A stretch of DNA of 64,000 nucleotides from Hyphomonadaceae bacterium (GCA_022844345.1 JALHLU010000004.1:186001-250000); one strand, 5' to 3'; positions 25,202-35,097 are shown, counted from the first letter of the stretch. Notes: generated from the sequence alone by a model not told the origin. Numbers and translations are program-made.

Positions 25202-26929
25202 TCAGATATCCAGCTGCGCAGCTGGCAGTTCCACGATGAACCTAGCGCCGACGATCTTTTCGTCGATCATCCGGTTCTCCGCCCACACAGTTCCCCGGTG
25301 CGTTTCCGTGATCTGCCGCACGATGGAAAGGCCCAAACCTGAATTATTTCCGAACTTCGCGCCTGCCGGCCGATCCGTATAGAAGCGCTGGAAGATCTTT
25401 TCCAGCTTGTCTGGCGGAATGCCGGGGCCTTCATCCTCGACTATCATGCGGATGACAGGTCCTCGCGCGGTCGTGACCCGCGACAGTGTGACAGTTACCT
25501 GACCGCGCGGCGGGGAAAAGGACCGGGCGTTCTCGACCAGGTTGCGGATCACCTGGCCAAGCGGCCCCTCGCGGCCCTTCACTTCAAGCGCGCCGCCTCC
25601 CTGATTGACCAGGACGACACGCGGATCCGTCTCGCGCGCCGTGTCGCGATAGATCGACACGATGTCTTCCAGCAGGCGTCCGAAGTCGACGCGCACCAGC
25701 TTCTCGCGAACGATCTCGGCCTCAAGGCGCGACAGGTTGGAGATGTCGGTGATCAGGCGATCGAGGCGCACCACGTCGCGCGCGATGACGTTCGCCATCT
25801 TCTCCTTCATGGCGGGATCGTGAAGCGTCTGTTGCGTCTCAACCGCGGAGCGGATGGAAGTGAGGGGATTCTTGAGTTCGTGCGCGACATCGGCGGCGAA
25901 GCGCTCGTTCTCCTGGATGCGATCGTAGAGGGATGTGGTCATCTCCTCCATGGCGCGCGACAGGTCGCCGATCTCGTCCTTGCGGTCATGCAGCGCGCCG
26001 AGATTGAGACGCTCGGCTGCTCCTGCAGCGACGCGGTCCGACGCAATCGCCAGCTTTCTCAGCGGCCGCGCGATGCCCAGAGTCAGCAGGGCGGCGGTGA
26101 GCAGGGACACCAGCACGGCGAAGATGATCAGAGGCACGAGCGCCGCGCGCTCGGCTGCGATGATCTGGGAAATATCGTTGGTCTCAATGGTGAGCCCGCC
26201 GACCACCCGCGCCACCTTCCGGATCGGCACGGTGACAGACAGCACGCGATCGGCCTGTTCGTTGAAACGCTCGGAGAAGCCGTCCTTGTCCTCCAGCGCC
26301 ATAGCGATTTCCTGCTCGAGCGAGCGGGCCTCGGCGATGCCCTGCCGACCCGTGGCGCTTTCGAAGGTGCGGTTGGCGGTGCGCACAAGGTCGAGCCAGG
26401 TCTGCTCGATCCAGTTGGGTTCGCGGATCTCCGGCAGGTCCTTGCGGTCGATCTTGTCCTTCAGGAGCCGGGTGTCGGCGACAATTTCGCCCTGTGCGTC
26501 GTGCACGCGGATGCGGGTCGCGTCTGAAAGCGGGATCGCGGTCAGCTGTTCGATGACGGCGGTGAGGTCCAGCCCCGGAGGGTCGTCGATCGTGGCGCCG
26601 TCGGTGATGTAGGACGAAATCAGCCTGCTCAGTTCCGAGAGGCTGTCCTTGCGCGCGTTGACAAGACTCGAGCGTACCTCGTTCAGCACCAGCGCGCCCG
26701 TGATCAGGATCACCAGGCCGGCGAGGTTCGAAGCGAGGATCAGTCTCGCGATCGGAGACCAGAGCAGGGAGCGCGGCTTGCGGCCGGGCCCCCGGCTTGC
26801 TTTCTCAGGCTTCCTTATAGCGATACCCCACGCCGTACAGCGTTTCGATGCCGTCGAAATTGTCGTCGAGGTCGCGGAACTTCTTGCGCAGCCGCTTGAT
26901 GTGGCTGTCGATGGTCCGGTCGTCGACAT
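25202..26929 (-). CDS. chvG: ChvG-type sensor histidine kinase; start codon unresolved
   Basis: The kinase has an N-terminal span ([20 protein letters not shown]), a periplasmic region of about 190 residues, a second span ([23 protein letters not shown]), a HAMP domain, the H-box [15 protein letters not shown] and an ATPase domain ending in [12 protein letters not shown], the order known for ChvG/ExoS. It probably phosphorylates ChvI in response to envelope or acid stress. The only ATG in frame (26929) lies 125 bp inside the chvI coding sequence; no ATG, GTG or TTG occurs between it and the first span. The listed start is therefore the maximal frame, and the true start could be a rare codon soon after the chvI stop at 26805. 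Confidence 0.85.
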   Translation of the reverse strand: MSTTGPSTATSSGCARSSATSTTISTASKRCTAWGIAIRKPEKASRGPGRKPRSLLWSPIARLILASNLAGLVILITGALVLNEVRSSLVNARKDSLSELSRLISSYITDGATIDDPPGLDLTAVIEQLTAIPLSDATRIRVHDAQGEIVADTRLLKDKIDRKDLPEIREPNWIEQTWLDLVRTANRTFESATGRQGIAEARSLEQEIAMALEDKDGFSERFNEQADRVLSVTVPIRKVARVVGGLTIETNDISQIIAAERAALVPLIIFAVLVSLLTAALLTLGIARPLRKLAIASDRVAAGAAERLNLGALHDRKDEIGDLSRAMEEMTTSLYDRIQENERFAADVAHELKNPLTSIRSAVETQQTLHDPAMKEKMANVIARDVVRLDRLITDISNLSRLEAEIVREKLVRVDFGRLLEDIVSIYRDTARETDPRVVLVNQGGGALEVKGREGPLGQVIRNLVENARSFSPPRGQVTVTLSRVTTARGPVIRMIVEDEGPGIPPDKLEKIFQRFYTDRPAGAKFGNNSGLGLSIVRQITETHRGTVWAENRMIDEKIVGARFIVELPAAQLDI

Positions 26930-27500
26930 AGACCTGATCGTCGTAGGCGGCGTCCATCAGCTGGTCGCGGCTCTTCACATAGCCGGGGCGCGTCGCCAGA
27001 GCCTGCAGGATCAGGAATTCAGTGACGGTGAGGCGCACGATCTTGCCATCCCACTGGCAGGCATGGCGGTTCGGGTCGAGGGTCAGGCGGCCGCGCACGA
27101 TGGGTTTCTTGTCGCCTTCCTCGGTTCCCGCAGCAGCGCCGCGCGAGCGGCGCAGGATGGCCTTCACGCGCTCAGCCAGCAGCCGGGTGGAGCAGGGCTT
27201 GCGGATGAAATCGTCGGCTCCGATGTTGAAGCCGACCACTTCGTCGATCTCGTCGTCCTTGGAGGTAAGAAAGATCGCCGGCAGGTTGGACGTCTGGCGC
27301 AGCTTCCGCAGCAGCTCCATGCCGTCCATCTTCGGCATCTTCACATCGAGGATGGCGATGTCCGGCGGGTTTTCCGAGAGGCCCGCGAAGGCAGCCGCCC
27401 CGTCGTGATAGGCGCGGACCTGATAGCCCTCCTGCTCGAAGAACAATTTCAGCGACTCAACGATATTCTCGTCGTCGTCCACGAGGGCGATGGTAGCCAT
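26805..27500 (-). CDS. chvI: ChvI-type response regulator
   Basis: This is a 231-residue OmpR-family regulator. The receiver domain has the acidic cluster VDDDE at residues 7-11, the phosphorylation site Asp52 ([11 protein letters not shown]) and Lys at TSKDDE; the C-terminal winged helix has [21 protein letters not shown] and [13 protein letters not shown]. It matches ChvI, the acid- and envelope-stress regulator of alphaproteobacteria. ATG 27500 has GGAG 13 bases upstream; the frame is open further to 27944 but that part is noncoding. It is followed by chvG and then the two PTS genes, and is divergent from a MipZ-like ATPase gene. Confidence 0.93.
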   Translation of the reverse strand: MATIALVDDDENIVESLKLFFEQEGYQVRAYHDGAAAFAGLSENPPDIAILDVKMPKMDGMELLRKLRQTSNLPAIFLTSKDDEIDEVVGFNIGADDFIRKPCSTRLLAERVKAILRRSRGAAAGTEEGDKKPIVRGRLTLDPNRHACQWDGKIVRLTVTEFLILQALATRPGYVKSRDQLMDAAYDDQVYVDDRTIDSHIKRLRKKFRDLDDNFDGIETLYGVGYRYKEA

Positions 27501-27704
27501 ATCCTGGAATCTCCTGCCGGGCGTCCCGGCGTATATCACACGACCATAATCGGGGTGTGCGGGCGCGAGGGCAAGTGCCCGGAATCGCCTGTCACTGCTT
27601 GATTTTCGCCGCCGGGGGCTCGTCTGGCACGCGAATTGAACCACCCGCCACAGGCGAACCGGCCCGCAAGGCCGGTTTGATGACCGGACGCAGCGGAGGT
27701 TTCC

Positions 27705-28493
27705 ATGCAGGTCGTAACAGTCGGCGGCTTCAAGGGTGGAACGGGAAAGACAACGATTGCGGCCCTTCTGGGCGTCGCAGCGGTGAAGGACGGCCTCCGG
27801 GTCGCCTGCCTCGACCTCGACCGGAATACCCGAAATTTGTCCAGTTTTGTTACACTCCGCAGGGCCTCGCGCCTCGAAAGTCCCGACCATGTCATGCTGA
27901 TGGACATGGACGAGGATGTGCGCACCAACGCCCGGCCGCGCCACACCGGGCGGCTCGACCCCCTGGTCCGCATGGCCCGGATGGACGGCTATGACCTGCT
28001 GATCATCGACACCTCGTCAGGCAACCTGGCTGACGTCTACGAGGCGCACCTGCTGGCCGACGTCATCCTGACGCCAATGAATGAAAGCCCGGCCGACATG
28101 CACGGGCTGTTTGCTCCGCTGGGATCGGCGGCTGCGCCGAAGATCAACTATCGCGAGATGATCGACACCGTACGTTTCGACCGCCGTCGCGCCGGGCTGC
28201 CGGAACAGCGCTGGCAGGTCGTGATGAATCGCATTTCCGCCCTGCCGTCCAAGATCGGCAACACGATCAATGATCGCGTCGCCGTGCTGGCCCGTGAGGC
28301 CGGGTTCGAGGCGGTATGGCGCCTGCGTGACCGCGTGGTTCACCGCGCCATTGCGCTCGAAGGCCGCACCGTGTTCGACGCGCCGGCCGAGGGCAAGCTG
28401 TCGATGAGCGAGCTTTCGGGGCGCCAGGAAGTCCGCGCCCTGCTGGCGATGATCGACCGTGCGCCGGCCGGAATGCTCGCCAGAGCGGCCTGA
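27705..28493 (+). CDS. MipZ-like ParA/MinD-family ATPase
   Basis: This is a 262-residue cytoplasmic ATPase. It begins with the deviant Walker A loop KGGTGKTT (residues 10-17, with the signature Lys10), then CLDLDRNT, the Walker B-like [10 protein letters not shown] (Thr-Ser-Ser where MipZ has Thr-Pro-Gly-Gly), and [17 protein letters not shown]. The middle and C-terminal part, [24 protein letters not shown] and [12 protein letters not shown], follow MipZ organisation (LRDRV-R...GLTVLD...ARQELRALM). MipZ places the division septum in Caulobacter. This could be MipZ itself or a paralog with a new cargo; ordinary ParA is excluded by the lack of parB. It is divergent from chvI. Confidence 0.75.
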   Translation: MQVVTVGGFKGGTGKTTIAALLGVAAVKDGLRVACLDLDRNTRNLSSFVTLRRASRLESPDHVMLMDMDEDVRTNARPRHTGRLDPLVRMARMDGYDLLIIDTSSGNLADVYEAHLLADVILTPMNESPADMHGLFAPLGSAAAPKINYREMIDTVRFDRRRAGLPEQRWQVVMNRISALPSKIGNTINDRVAVLAREAGFEAVWRLRDRVVHRAIALEGRTVFDAPAEGKLSMSELSGRQEVRALLAMIDRAPAGMLARAA

Positions 28494-28576
28494 AGTCGCG
28501 GGGCAAAAAGAGACTCGGAACTGTCGCATCACTGGACTAGCTTCCCGCGCAAACGGATTTGCCCGGGAGACTTGGT

Positions 28577-30103
28577 ATGCGGTTCATTCTGGCGGCTTCG
28601 GCTGCAGTTCTGGCTGTTTCGGCCTGTGTGACCAGCGTCCCCCAGCACTCCGCGGTTGATCCAGCGCAGGCGGCTGACAGCTACTATGTGAAGGCAAGCC
28701 AGGCCGTCGGCGCGAAAATCGCCGGGCGCGGCCAACCGCGCGCCAGGAACGTGATCCTGTTCATCGGCGACGGCATGGGCATCTCCACCATCACGGCAGC
28801 GCGGATCTATGTCGGCCAGGTAAAGGGCGTGGATGGTGAAAGCTACCAGCTGGCCATGGACAAGCTGCCCTATTCGGCGTTCTCGAAAACCTACACGCAC
28901 GATTCCCAGGTCGCCGACTCGGCGCCGACTGCGGTTGCGATGACGGCGGGGGTCAAATCCTACAACGGTTCGATCGGCGTGACACAGGCGGCCAACCTCA
29001 AGGACTGCACGAGCGCAAAGACAGCCGGGACAACGACGCTCTGGGAGATGGCCGAAGCCGCCGGCATGGCGACGGGCGTGATCTCGACTGCGACGATCAC
29101 GCACGCAACGCCCGCCGCCACCTATGCTGAGACCGTTGAGCGCGACTGGGAAAGCGACGCTGCCATGTCGGCGGAAGGCAAGGCCGCTGGCTGCAAGGAC
29201 ATCGCCACGCAGCTGTTCGACTGGACGAAGGCCAATGGCGACGGGTTCGAGGTGATCCTCGGCGGCGGCCGCGCGAACTTCCTGCCGAACACGGCTGCCG
29301 ACCCCGAATATCCGAACCAGAAAGGCCGCCGCGCAGACGGACGCAATCTGGCCGCCGAATGGCAAGCCGGCGCCGCGAACCGCACACTGGTGACCGACGC
29401 CGCTGGCTTCAAGGGCTTCGACTGGAATGGCGACGGACAGGTGTTCGGCCTCTTCGAGCCTGGCCACATGCAGTATGAGCTCGACCGCTCGAAGGCGGCG
29501 GCGGGCGAGCCCTCGATCGCGGAAATGACCACGGCTGCCATCACCCGGCTGTCGCGCAATACCAACGGCTATGTGCTGATGGTGGAAGGCGGCCGGGTCG
29601 ACCATGCGCTGCACGCGGGCGATGCGCAGCGCGCGCTGGGCGATGCCGCGGCGCTGGATGAAGCGGTTGCGGCGGCGGTTGCTATGACCAACTCCGAAGA
29701 TACCCTGATCATCGTGACGGCGGACCATTCCCACACGCTCACCATGGCGGGTTATCCGGCGCGGGGAAATCCGATTCTTGGCCTCGTGCGCGAGGGCGGC
29801 AAACTGGCGCTGGCGCGCGATGGCAAGCCCTACACGACGCTGGGCTTCGCCAACGGCCCAGGCTCCATCTGCAAGCCGCAGGCGGACGGCAAGTGGTTGT
29901 GCGAGCGGCCGGACCTCACCAATGTCGACACGACTGCGCTGGGCTTCCAGCAACAATCGCTGGTGCCGCTCGGGTCTGAAACCCATGGCGGGGAAGATGT
30001 CGCCATCTTCGCGGGCGGGCCCGGCGCAAACCTGTTCTCCGGCACGATGGAGCAGAACGAGATTTTCCACGTGATGGCGCGCAGCCTCGGCATGACGAAG
30101 TAG
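28577..30103 (+). CDS. alkaline phosphatase family lipoprotein
   Basis: This is a 508-residue enzyme of PhoA type. The N-terminus is a lipoprotein signal with lipobox VSAC. The metal and nucleophile motifs are visible: VILFIGDGMG, then DSAPTAVAMTAG with the catalytic Ser, VEGGRVDHALHAGD, and TADHSHTL near the C-terminus. It hydrolyses phosphomonoesters in the periplasm or on the membrane surface. GGGAGA precedes ATG 28577; the frame starts upstream at a TTG, which I do not use. An alpha/beta hydrolase lipoprotein follows 23 bp downstream, suggesting co-transcription. Confidence 0.93.
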   Translation: MRFILAASAAVLAVSACVTSVPQHSAVDPAQAADSYYVKASQAVGAKIAGRGQPRARNVILFIGDGMGISTITAARIYVGQVKGVDGESYQLAMDKLPYSAFSKTYTHDSQVADSAPTAVAMTAGVKSYNGSIGVTQAANLKDCTSAKTAGTTTLWEMAEAAGMATGVISTATITHATPAATYAETVERDWESDAAMSAEGKAAGCKDIATQLFDWTKANGDGFEVILGGGRANFLPNTAADPEYPNQKGRRADGRNLAAEWQAGAANRTLVTDAAGFKGFDWNGDGQVFGLFEPGHMQYELDRSKAAAGEPSIAEMTTAAITRLSRNTNGYVLMVEGGRVDHALHAGDAQRALGDAAALDEAVAAAVAMTNSEDTLIIVTADHSHTLTMAGYPARGNPILGLVREGGKLALARDGKPYTTLGFANGPGSICKPQADGKWLCERPDLTNVDTTALGFQQQSLVPLGSETHGGEDVAIFAGGPGANLFSGTMEQNEIFHVMARSLGMTK

Positions 30104-30126
30104 GGACACCAGCGAGGAGATCGACG

Positions 30127-31032
30127 ATGCGGGCATGGTTCATGTCTGCGGCAGTGGCGGCCATGCTGCTGCCGGCGTGTTCGCCAACGGCCGAAGCGCC
30201 TGCCGCTCCGGCCACGCCTGCAGCCGCGGCGGGGCCTGCATTCGATGCCGCGTATCCGCCGGCGTTGGTCGAGACGCACTTCGAGATCGCTGGCGATCGC
30301 GTCAACGGCGTCGTCTATCTCGCCAACGGACCGGGGCCGCATCCCACAGTCGTGCTGCTGCACGGATTCCCGGGCAATGAACGCAATCTCGACCTCGCGC
30401 AGGATCTACGGCGCGAGGGCTTCAACGTGCTGTTCTTCCACTATCGCGGCGCGTGGGGCAGCGAGGGCGAATACTCGCTTCCGCATGTGATCGAGGATGT
30501 CGCGGGCGCCACCGCCTACCTGCGCGCCAATGCGGCAGCGCTGCGCGTCGATACTTCGCGTATCCTTCTGGTCGGGCATTCCATGGGCGGCTTTGCAGCG
30601 CTGCAGGGCGCAGCGCGCGACCCGGTGATCACGTGCGTGGCGGGGATCGCCCCGGCCGAGATGGGCGCGATAGCTGCTCAGCTGGAGCAGAGCCCTGAAG
30701 CTGCGGCTGGCTTTGCCGCCTATGCGGACCAGCTCGACATGCTGGAAGGTCTCGATGGCAAGGAATTCGTCGCCGATATTCTCGCAAACCGCGCCACGTA
30801 TGATCTGGCAAAGCTGGCGCCGCAGATGGTCGGCAAGTCGATCCTGATCGTTCTTGGCGACAAGGACACCGATATCCCCAGGCCGATGGCGATGACGGCC
30901 GCGTTCAAGGCGACCAAGGGCGTCAAGGTTTCGGGCGTTGAGCTCTCGGGCGATCACTCGTTCTCGTGGTCGCGGCGGGAACTGTCGGACACCGTCATCG
31001 ATTGGGCCAAGGGATGCGCCGGTTCGCCATAA
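30127..31032 (+). CDS. alpha/beta hydrolase, predicted lipoprotein
   Basis: This is a 301-residue protein with a lipoprotein signal (lipobox LPAC near residue 18) followed by an Ala/Pro linker. The core has HGFPGNER (oxyanion side), the nucleophile motif GHSMGG (Ser in LLVGHSMGGFAALQG), an acidic residue in LIVLGDKDTDIP, and a His in LSGDHSFSW. The layout is that of serine aminopeptidase or acyl-hydrolase enzymes on the membrane surface. AGGAG stands seven bases before the ATG. It is likely co-transcribed with the preceding phosphatase. The substrate is unknown. Confidence 0.88.
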   Translation: MRAWFMSAAVAAMLLPACSPTAEAPAAPATPAAAAGPAFDAAYPPALVETHFEIAGDRVNGVVYLANGPGPHPTVVLLHGFPGNERNLDLAQDLRREGFNVLFFHYRGAWGSEGEYSLPHVIEDVAGATAYLRANAAALRVDTSRILLVGHSMGGFAALQGAARDPVITCVAGIAPAEMGAIAAQLEQSPEAAAGFAAYADQLDMLEGLDGKEFVADILANRATYDLAKLAPQMVGKSILIVLGDKDTDIPRPMAMTAAFKATKGVKVSGVELSGDHSFSWSRRELSDTVIDWAKGCAGSP

Positions 31033-31097
31033 TCGGCGCCGCAGCCGCCTTCCTGCCGCCGCAGAAGATGGCTAGGCAGGCGGGAATGGAGGGCCCC

Positions 31098-31430
31098 ATG
31101 CGCCTTGTTTCACTTGTCATTGTGGCCTTGGCAGGTTGCGGGGCTGCGTTCGCACAGCCGGCGCCGTCCGTGACCATCGAGGATGACGTGGCGCCAGCAA
31201 CGGCGGTGAAATGCGCCGCGCTGCGCATGGCGCAGGTGGAGGCGGTAAAGCGCGCAGGCGGCGCGCCCGATGCGCTGGTCACAGCAAGTTTGGACGCCTG
31301 GCTGAAGGCGGGCGTGGATGCGGCCGGGGCGAAAGCCGAAGCAGCCAAGGTTACGCTTGCGACGGCGGCGTCCCTGGCCGATACCTGCGCAACATTCGAA
31401 ATCAGGTCGGCGGGGCCTGCAGGAGGCTGA
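31098..31430 (+). CDS. small secreted protein of unknown function
   Basis: This is a protein of about 110 residues with a signal peptide (VSLVIVALAGCGAAFAQ), then an Ala-rich helical region with two cysteines (VKCAALRM and ADTCATFE) about 60 residues apart. The AGC-G stretch could alternatively be a lipobox. The start ATG 31098 has GGAGGG upstream. The frame extends upstream over the previous gene's stop region, which I ignore. I do not recognise a family. The following gene begins two bases after its stop. Confidence 0.65.
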   Translation: MRLVSLVIVALAGCGAAFAQPAPSVTIEDDVAPATAVKCAALRMAQVEAVKRAGGAPDALVTASLDAWLKAGVDAAGAKAEAAKVTLATAASLADTCATFEIRSAGPAGG

Positions 31431-31432
31431 GT

Positions 31433-32047
31433 TTGAAATCGACGATGACGGCGGCGCTGCTGGGCGCGTTCCTGATCACCGCATGTGGCGGGCCGACTGC
31501 GCCTGCCGAACCGACCGCCGAAGAGATGGGTCAGGACGAGGTGGGCGCCCCGATGGAGCCTGCTCCGGATCCACGTCCGATGGTGTTCGAGGCGATGTCG
31601 AAGACGGCCGAGGCGTTCACCGGCGCGATCACGCTGACGGCAGAACCGCGCTCCGGCCTCAACTCGCCGCCGTCGATGAAGCTCGTCGGCGCCAACGGGC
31701 TGACCTATGTCACCGAACTGCTTCCGGGCGCGGCCGAGCAGGCGACGGTGATCGACTGGAAGGCGCTGTTCGGCGCCGATGTTGCGGTGACAGGCGATGC
31801 GGCGCCGGGCGCGCCGTCGATCGACATTCACAGCATCGCCCGCGAGGAAATCCCGGCCGGGGCCGTGAATGGCGGTTTCTGCGGCAAGGATGCGGCGGCC
31901 TCGTTTATCGCCATGGCGACGGGACTGGACTCGGGCGGACAGCCCTTCATCTCGATCGCGGCGTTCAAGGGCAATGTGTGGCCGCCCGCCGCCGAGACAG
32001 ACCTGTGCGGAACGTTCAACTACATCCCGCCTGCGCCGCCGCTGTAG
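31433..32047 (+). CDS. lipoprotein of unknown function, TTG start
   Basis: This is a protein of about 204 residues with a signal peptide ending in lipobox ITAC (ALLGAFLITACGG), then a Pro/Glu-rich linker and a beta-rich domain with two cysteines (GGFCGKDAA and TDLCGTFNY). The start is taken as TTG 31433 because a perfect AGGAGG (31421-31426) stands six bases before it; the ATG at 31445 would be too far from that site. The gene begins two bases after the stop of the previous small gene, so translation is likely coupled. Family not recognised. Confidence 0.65.
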   Translation: MKSTMTAALLGAFLITACGGPTAPAEPTAEEMGQDEVGAPMEPAPDPRPMVFEAMSKTAEAFTGAITLTAEPRSGLNSPPSMKLVGANGLTYVTELLPGAAEQATVIDWKALFGADVAVTGDAAPGAPSIDIHSIAREEIPAGAVNGGFCGKDAAASFIAMATGLDSGGQPFISIAAFKGNVWPPAAETDLCGTFNYIPPAPPL

Positions 32048-32050
32048 CGT

Positions 32051-33367
32051 TTACTCAAGCGCCGAATAGATCAGCGCGCGCAGCTTGGTCTGCGTGTCGA
32101 GGCCGCCTGCGGGGATGAGCTGCGTCATGAAGGTGACGGTGAGCCCTTCGGCGGGGTCGACCCAGTAGGTCGAGTGGTAGGCGCCGCCCCATCCGTAATC
32201 GCCCACCGAGCCCAGATTGCCCATCTTGCCCGGCGCCTGCGTGACGCGGAAGCCGAGGCCGAAGCCCTGTCCCGGCTGGAACGTCGCCGTCACCAGCGCG
32301 TCCTGGCTCATCTGTTCGACGCTCTTGCGCGAGAGGTAACGCTTGCCATCCAGCGTGCCCCCCTGGCGCAGCATCTCGAGGAAGCGCGAGTAATCGCCCG
32401 CGGTGGAGAGCAGTCCCGCGCCGCCCGCGAAGGCCTTGCACGGGCCGTTCTCGTAATGGCCCTGGCCGATATGTCCCGAACCCATCCAGGCGCCCGGCGC
32501 GGCGGCGCGTTCGCTCTTCCCGTCCTTGGCCGAATAGACGACGGCAAGGCGCGATGATTTTTCCGGCGGCAGGCAGAAGCTGGTGTCGCTCATGCCAAGC
32601 GGATCGATCAGCCGCTCCTTGAAGAACACATCCAGCGGCTGGCCGGAGAGTTTCTCGACCACCACGCCAAGAATGTCCGTGTTGTAGCCATAGACCCATT
32701 GCTCGCCCGGCTGGGCGGCCATGGGCAGCGCGGCCATGCGCTTCACCACGTCGGCCACGGTTTCGGTCTTGTCCGCGAAGTACCAGCCAAAGATCCCCGC
32801 ATCGCGCCACGCCTTCTCCCCGGGGCCCGTGCCGTAGGAAATGCCTGCGCTGTGGCTCAAGAGGTCGCGAATGGTGATCGCGCGCCTGGCGGGCACGACG
32901 TCATAGCCGCCGCCGTCCTTTGCGACGGCCACGCTGGTCTTCGACCATTCCGGCAGGAACTTGCCGAGCGGATCGTCCAGCACCAGCTTGCCTTCCTCCA
33001 TCAGCATCATGATGGCGACGCTGGTCAGCGCCTTGGTCTGCGAAGCGATGCGGAAGATGTCGTTTTCCTCCATGCGATCACCCGCCTCGCGATCACGCCA
33101 GCCATAGGCCTCGGAGAAAACCTCGCGGCCATCCTGATGGATCATCACCACCGCGCCGGCGAGTTTCCCTTCCTCGACATAACGCTTCATCGTGGTGTCC
33201 AGCACGCCGAGGCGCGACTGCGAGATGCCATGCGGCGCATCATTGTGGATCGGCCCATGCGCAAGCGGCGGCGTCGGCGCGAAGCGGTGCGTTTCATCGA
33301 CCGCGATCATGCAACCAGAAAGCGCGGTTGCGCACAGGGCCGCAAGAAGCATGGAACGCAGGGCCAT
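32051..33367 (-). CDS. lipoprotein serine hydrolase of the beta-lactamase class C fold
   Basis: This is a 438-residue protein with lipobox LSGC near residue 19. The nucleophile motif is SQTK in RIASQTKALTSVAIMML, the second motif YNT lies in WVYGYNTDILGVVVEKL, and the class C/esterase features LIDPLGMSDTSF and GDYGWGGAYHSTYWVDP are present. It most resembles serine hydrolases of the EstB/D-aminopeptidase type that act in the envelope, not a drug-inactivating beta-lactamase. It converges on the lipoprotein gene before it and is a paralog of the hydrolase at 12853-14061. Confidence 0.87.
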   Translation of the reverse strand: MALRSMLLAALCATALSGCMIAVDETHRFAPTPPLAHGPIHNDAPHGISQSRLGVLDTTMKRYVEEGKLAGAVVMIHQDGREVFSEAYGWRDREAGDRMEENDIFRIASQTKALTSVAIMMLMEEGKLVLDDPLGKFLPEWSKTSVAVAKDGGGYDVVPARRAITIRDLLSHSAGISYGTGPGEKAWRDAGIFGWYFADKTETVADVVKRMAALPMAAQPGEQWVYGYNTDILGVVVEKLSGQPLDVFFKERLIDPLGMSDTSFCLPPEKSSRLAVVYSAKDGKSERAAAPGAWMGSGHIGQGHYENGPCKAFAGGAGLLSTAGDYSRFLEMLRQGGTLDGKRYLSRKSVEQMSQDALVTATFQPGQGFGLGFRVTQAPGKMGNLGSVGDYGWGGAYHSTYWVDPAEGLTVTFMTQLIPAGGLDTQTKLRALIYSALE

Positions 33368-33486
33368 TCAGTCCTCCCGATATTTTTGGGGACGATGGCA
33401 GGCCAGGCACGGATTGGGAATAGGGAGTAGGGGTTGGGTCCCACTCCCTATTCCCTTGGCTCGAAACCCAACCTATCCAGCCTGCC

Positions 33487-35097
33487 ATGACGGATCGCTT
33501 CGACTACATCATCGCGGGCGCGGGGACGGCGGGGTGCCTGCTGGCCAATCGGCTGTCCGCTGATCCGCGCAACCGTGTGCTGTTGCTGGAAGCGGGCGGT
33601 AACGACGACTGGATCTGGTTTCACATCCCGGTCGGTTATCTCTTCGCCATCGGCAATCCGCGCGCCGACTGGATGTTTCGCACCGAGGAAGTGCCGGGCC
33701 TGAATGGCCGCGCGCTGAACTATCCCAGAGGGAAAGTCATCGGCGGCTGCTCGGCCATCAACGCGATGATCTACATGCGCGGGCAGGCGGCCGATTATGA
33801 TGGCTGGCGCCAGCTGGGTCTTGCCGGCTGGGGCTGGGACGATGTGCTGCCGCATTTCCTCAAGCACGAAGACCATGTCGATGGCGGGCCATTGCACAAC
33901 CAGGGCGGGGAATGGCGGATCGAACATCCGCGCATGCGCTGGAAGGTTCTCGATGCGTTTGCGGACGCAGCCGAAAGCGTAGGCATTAAGCGGGTCGGTG
34001 ATTTCAACACAGGCGACAATTCCGGCGTCGGGTATTTCCAGGTGAACCAGAAGGCAGGCATGCGCTGGTCGTCGGCGCGTGGATTCCTGAAGCCCATCCT
34101 GCGCCGGCAGAATCTCAAGATGGTCACCGGCGCGCTGGTCGAGCGCGTCATCATCGAGGATGGGCAGGCCAGGGGCGTTGCCTGGTCACGCAATGGCGGG
34201 GCCGAGCGGCATATTTCCAGGGCCGATGGATGCGTTGTGCTGGCCGCGGGCGCTGTGCAGACGCCGAAACTGCTTGAGCTGTCGGGCGTCGGCGATGGCG
34301 AACGCCTGAAGGCGCTGGGCATCGACGTGGCGCATCACAGCCCCGGCGTGGGCGAGAATCTGCAGGACCATCTGCAATTGCGTCCGATCTACAAGGTCTC
34401 CGGCGTGCCGACGCTGAATGAGCAATACGCCAACGTGCTGCGCCGTCCCCTGATGGCGCTGGACTATGCGATGCGCCGTCGCGGCCCGATGACGATGGCG
34501 CCCTCGCAGATGGGCGCCTTCGCGAAATCGAACGAGCGGCACGCAACGCCCAACGTCCAGTTCCACGTGCAGCCGCTTGCCCTGCCGAAATTCGGCGAGG
34601 CGATGTATTCGTTCCCGGCCATCACAATCAGCGTGTGCAACCTGCGGCCTGACAGCCGGGGGGCCGTGCATGCAGCCTCGCCAAAAGCCGAAGCGGCGCC
34701 GTTGATCCAGCCGAATTATCTGGCGGCAGAGACCGACCGGATGACGGCGGTGGAATCGCTGCGCCTCGTGCGGCGCATCGTGGATCAGCCCGCGCTCAAG
34801 CGCTTCTCGCCACAGGAACATGCACCGGGCGATCACCTGCAGTCAGACGGCGAGCTGGCAAAGGCCGCAGGCGACATCGGCACGACGATCTTCCACCCGG
34901 TTGGCACGGCAAAGATGGGCGCGGCTGCCGATCCGGCGGCGGTGGCGGACGAGAGGCTGCGTGTGCGCGGGGTTGACCACCTGCGCGTGATGGACGCCTC
35001 CGTGATGCCGCGCATAACATCGGGGAACACAAACTCGCCCACGCTGATGATCGCGGAAAAGGGCGCCGGGATGTTGCTGCAGGATATGCGCGGCTAG
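33487..35097 (+). CDS. GMC-family FAD-dependent alcohol/choline dehydrogenase
   Basis: This is a 536-residue cytoplasmic flavoenzyme. The FAD-binding loop is GAGTAGCLLANRLS near the N-terminus, followed by LLLEAGG, the family signature YPRGKVIGGCSAINAM, SPGVGENLQDHL in the middle, and a C-terminal active-site stretch HPVGTAKMG with its catalytic His, then NTNSPTLMIAEKGA. It oxidises an alcohol, possibly choline or a polyol. No betB or betI neighbour is present, so betA is not assigned. The start ATG 33487 fits the family N-terminus. Confidence 0.92.
   Translation: MTDRFDYIIAGAGTAGCLLANRLSADPRNRVLLLEAGGNDDWIWFHIPVGYLFAIGNPRADWMFRTEEVPGLNGRALNYPRGKVIGGCSAINAMIYMRGQAADYDGWRQLGLAGWGWDDVLPHFLKHEDHVDGGPLHNQGGEWRIEHPRMRWKVLDAFADAAESVGIKRVGDFNTGDNSGVGYFQVNQKAGMRWSSARGFLKPILRRQNLKMVTGALVERVIIEDGQARGVAWSRNGGAERHISRADGCVVLAAGAVQTPKLLELSGVGDGERLKALGIDVAHHSPGVGENLQDHLQLRPIYKVSGVPTLNEQYANVLRRPLMALDYAMRRRGPMTMAPSQMGAFAKSNERHATPNVQFHVQPLALPKFGEAMYSFPAITISVCNLRPDSRGAVHAASPKAEAAPLIQPNYLAAETDRMTAVESLRLVRRIVDQPALKRFSPQEHAPGDHLQSDGELAKAAGDIGTTIFHPVGTAKMGAAADPAAVADERLRVRGVDHLRVMDASVMPRITSGNTNSPTLMIAEKGAGMLLQDMRG

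Noticed and set aside
28529-30136. Long minus-strand frame of 535 residues
   Set aside because: It mirrors the alkaline phosphatase gene, whose motifs are unmistakable on the plus strand.
32051-33367. Class C beta-lactamase call for the second serine hydrolase
   Set aside because: The SQTK and YNT pattern and lipoprotein signal fit EstB-like hydrolases; there is no ampR neighbour.
33487-35097. Choline dehydrogenase betA call
   Set aside because: GMC family membership is clear but no betB, betI or choline transporter lies nearby, so substrate is left open.
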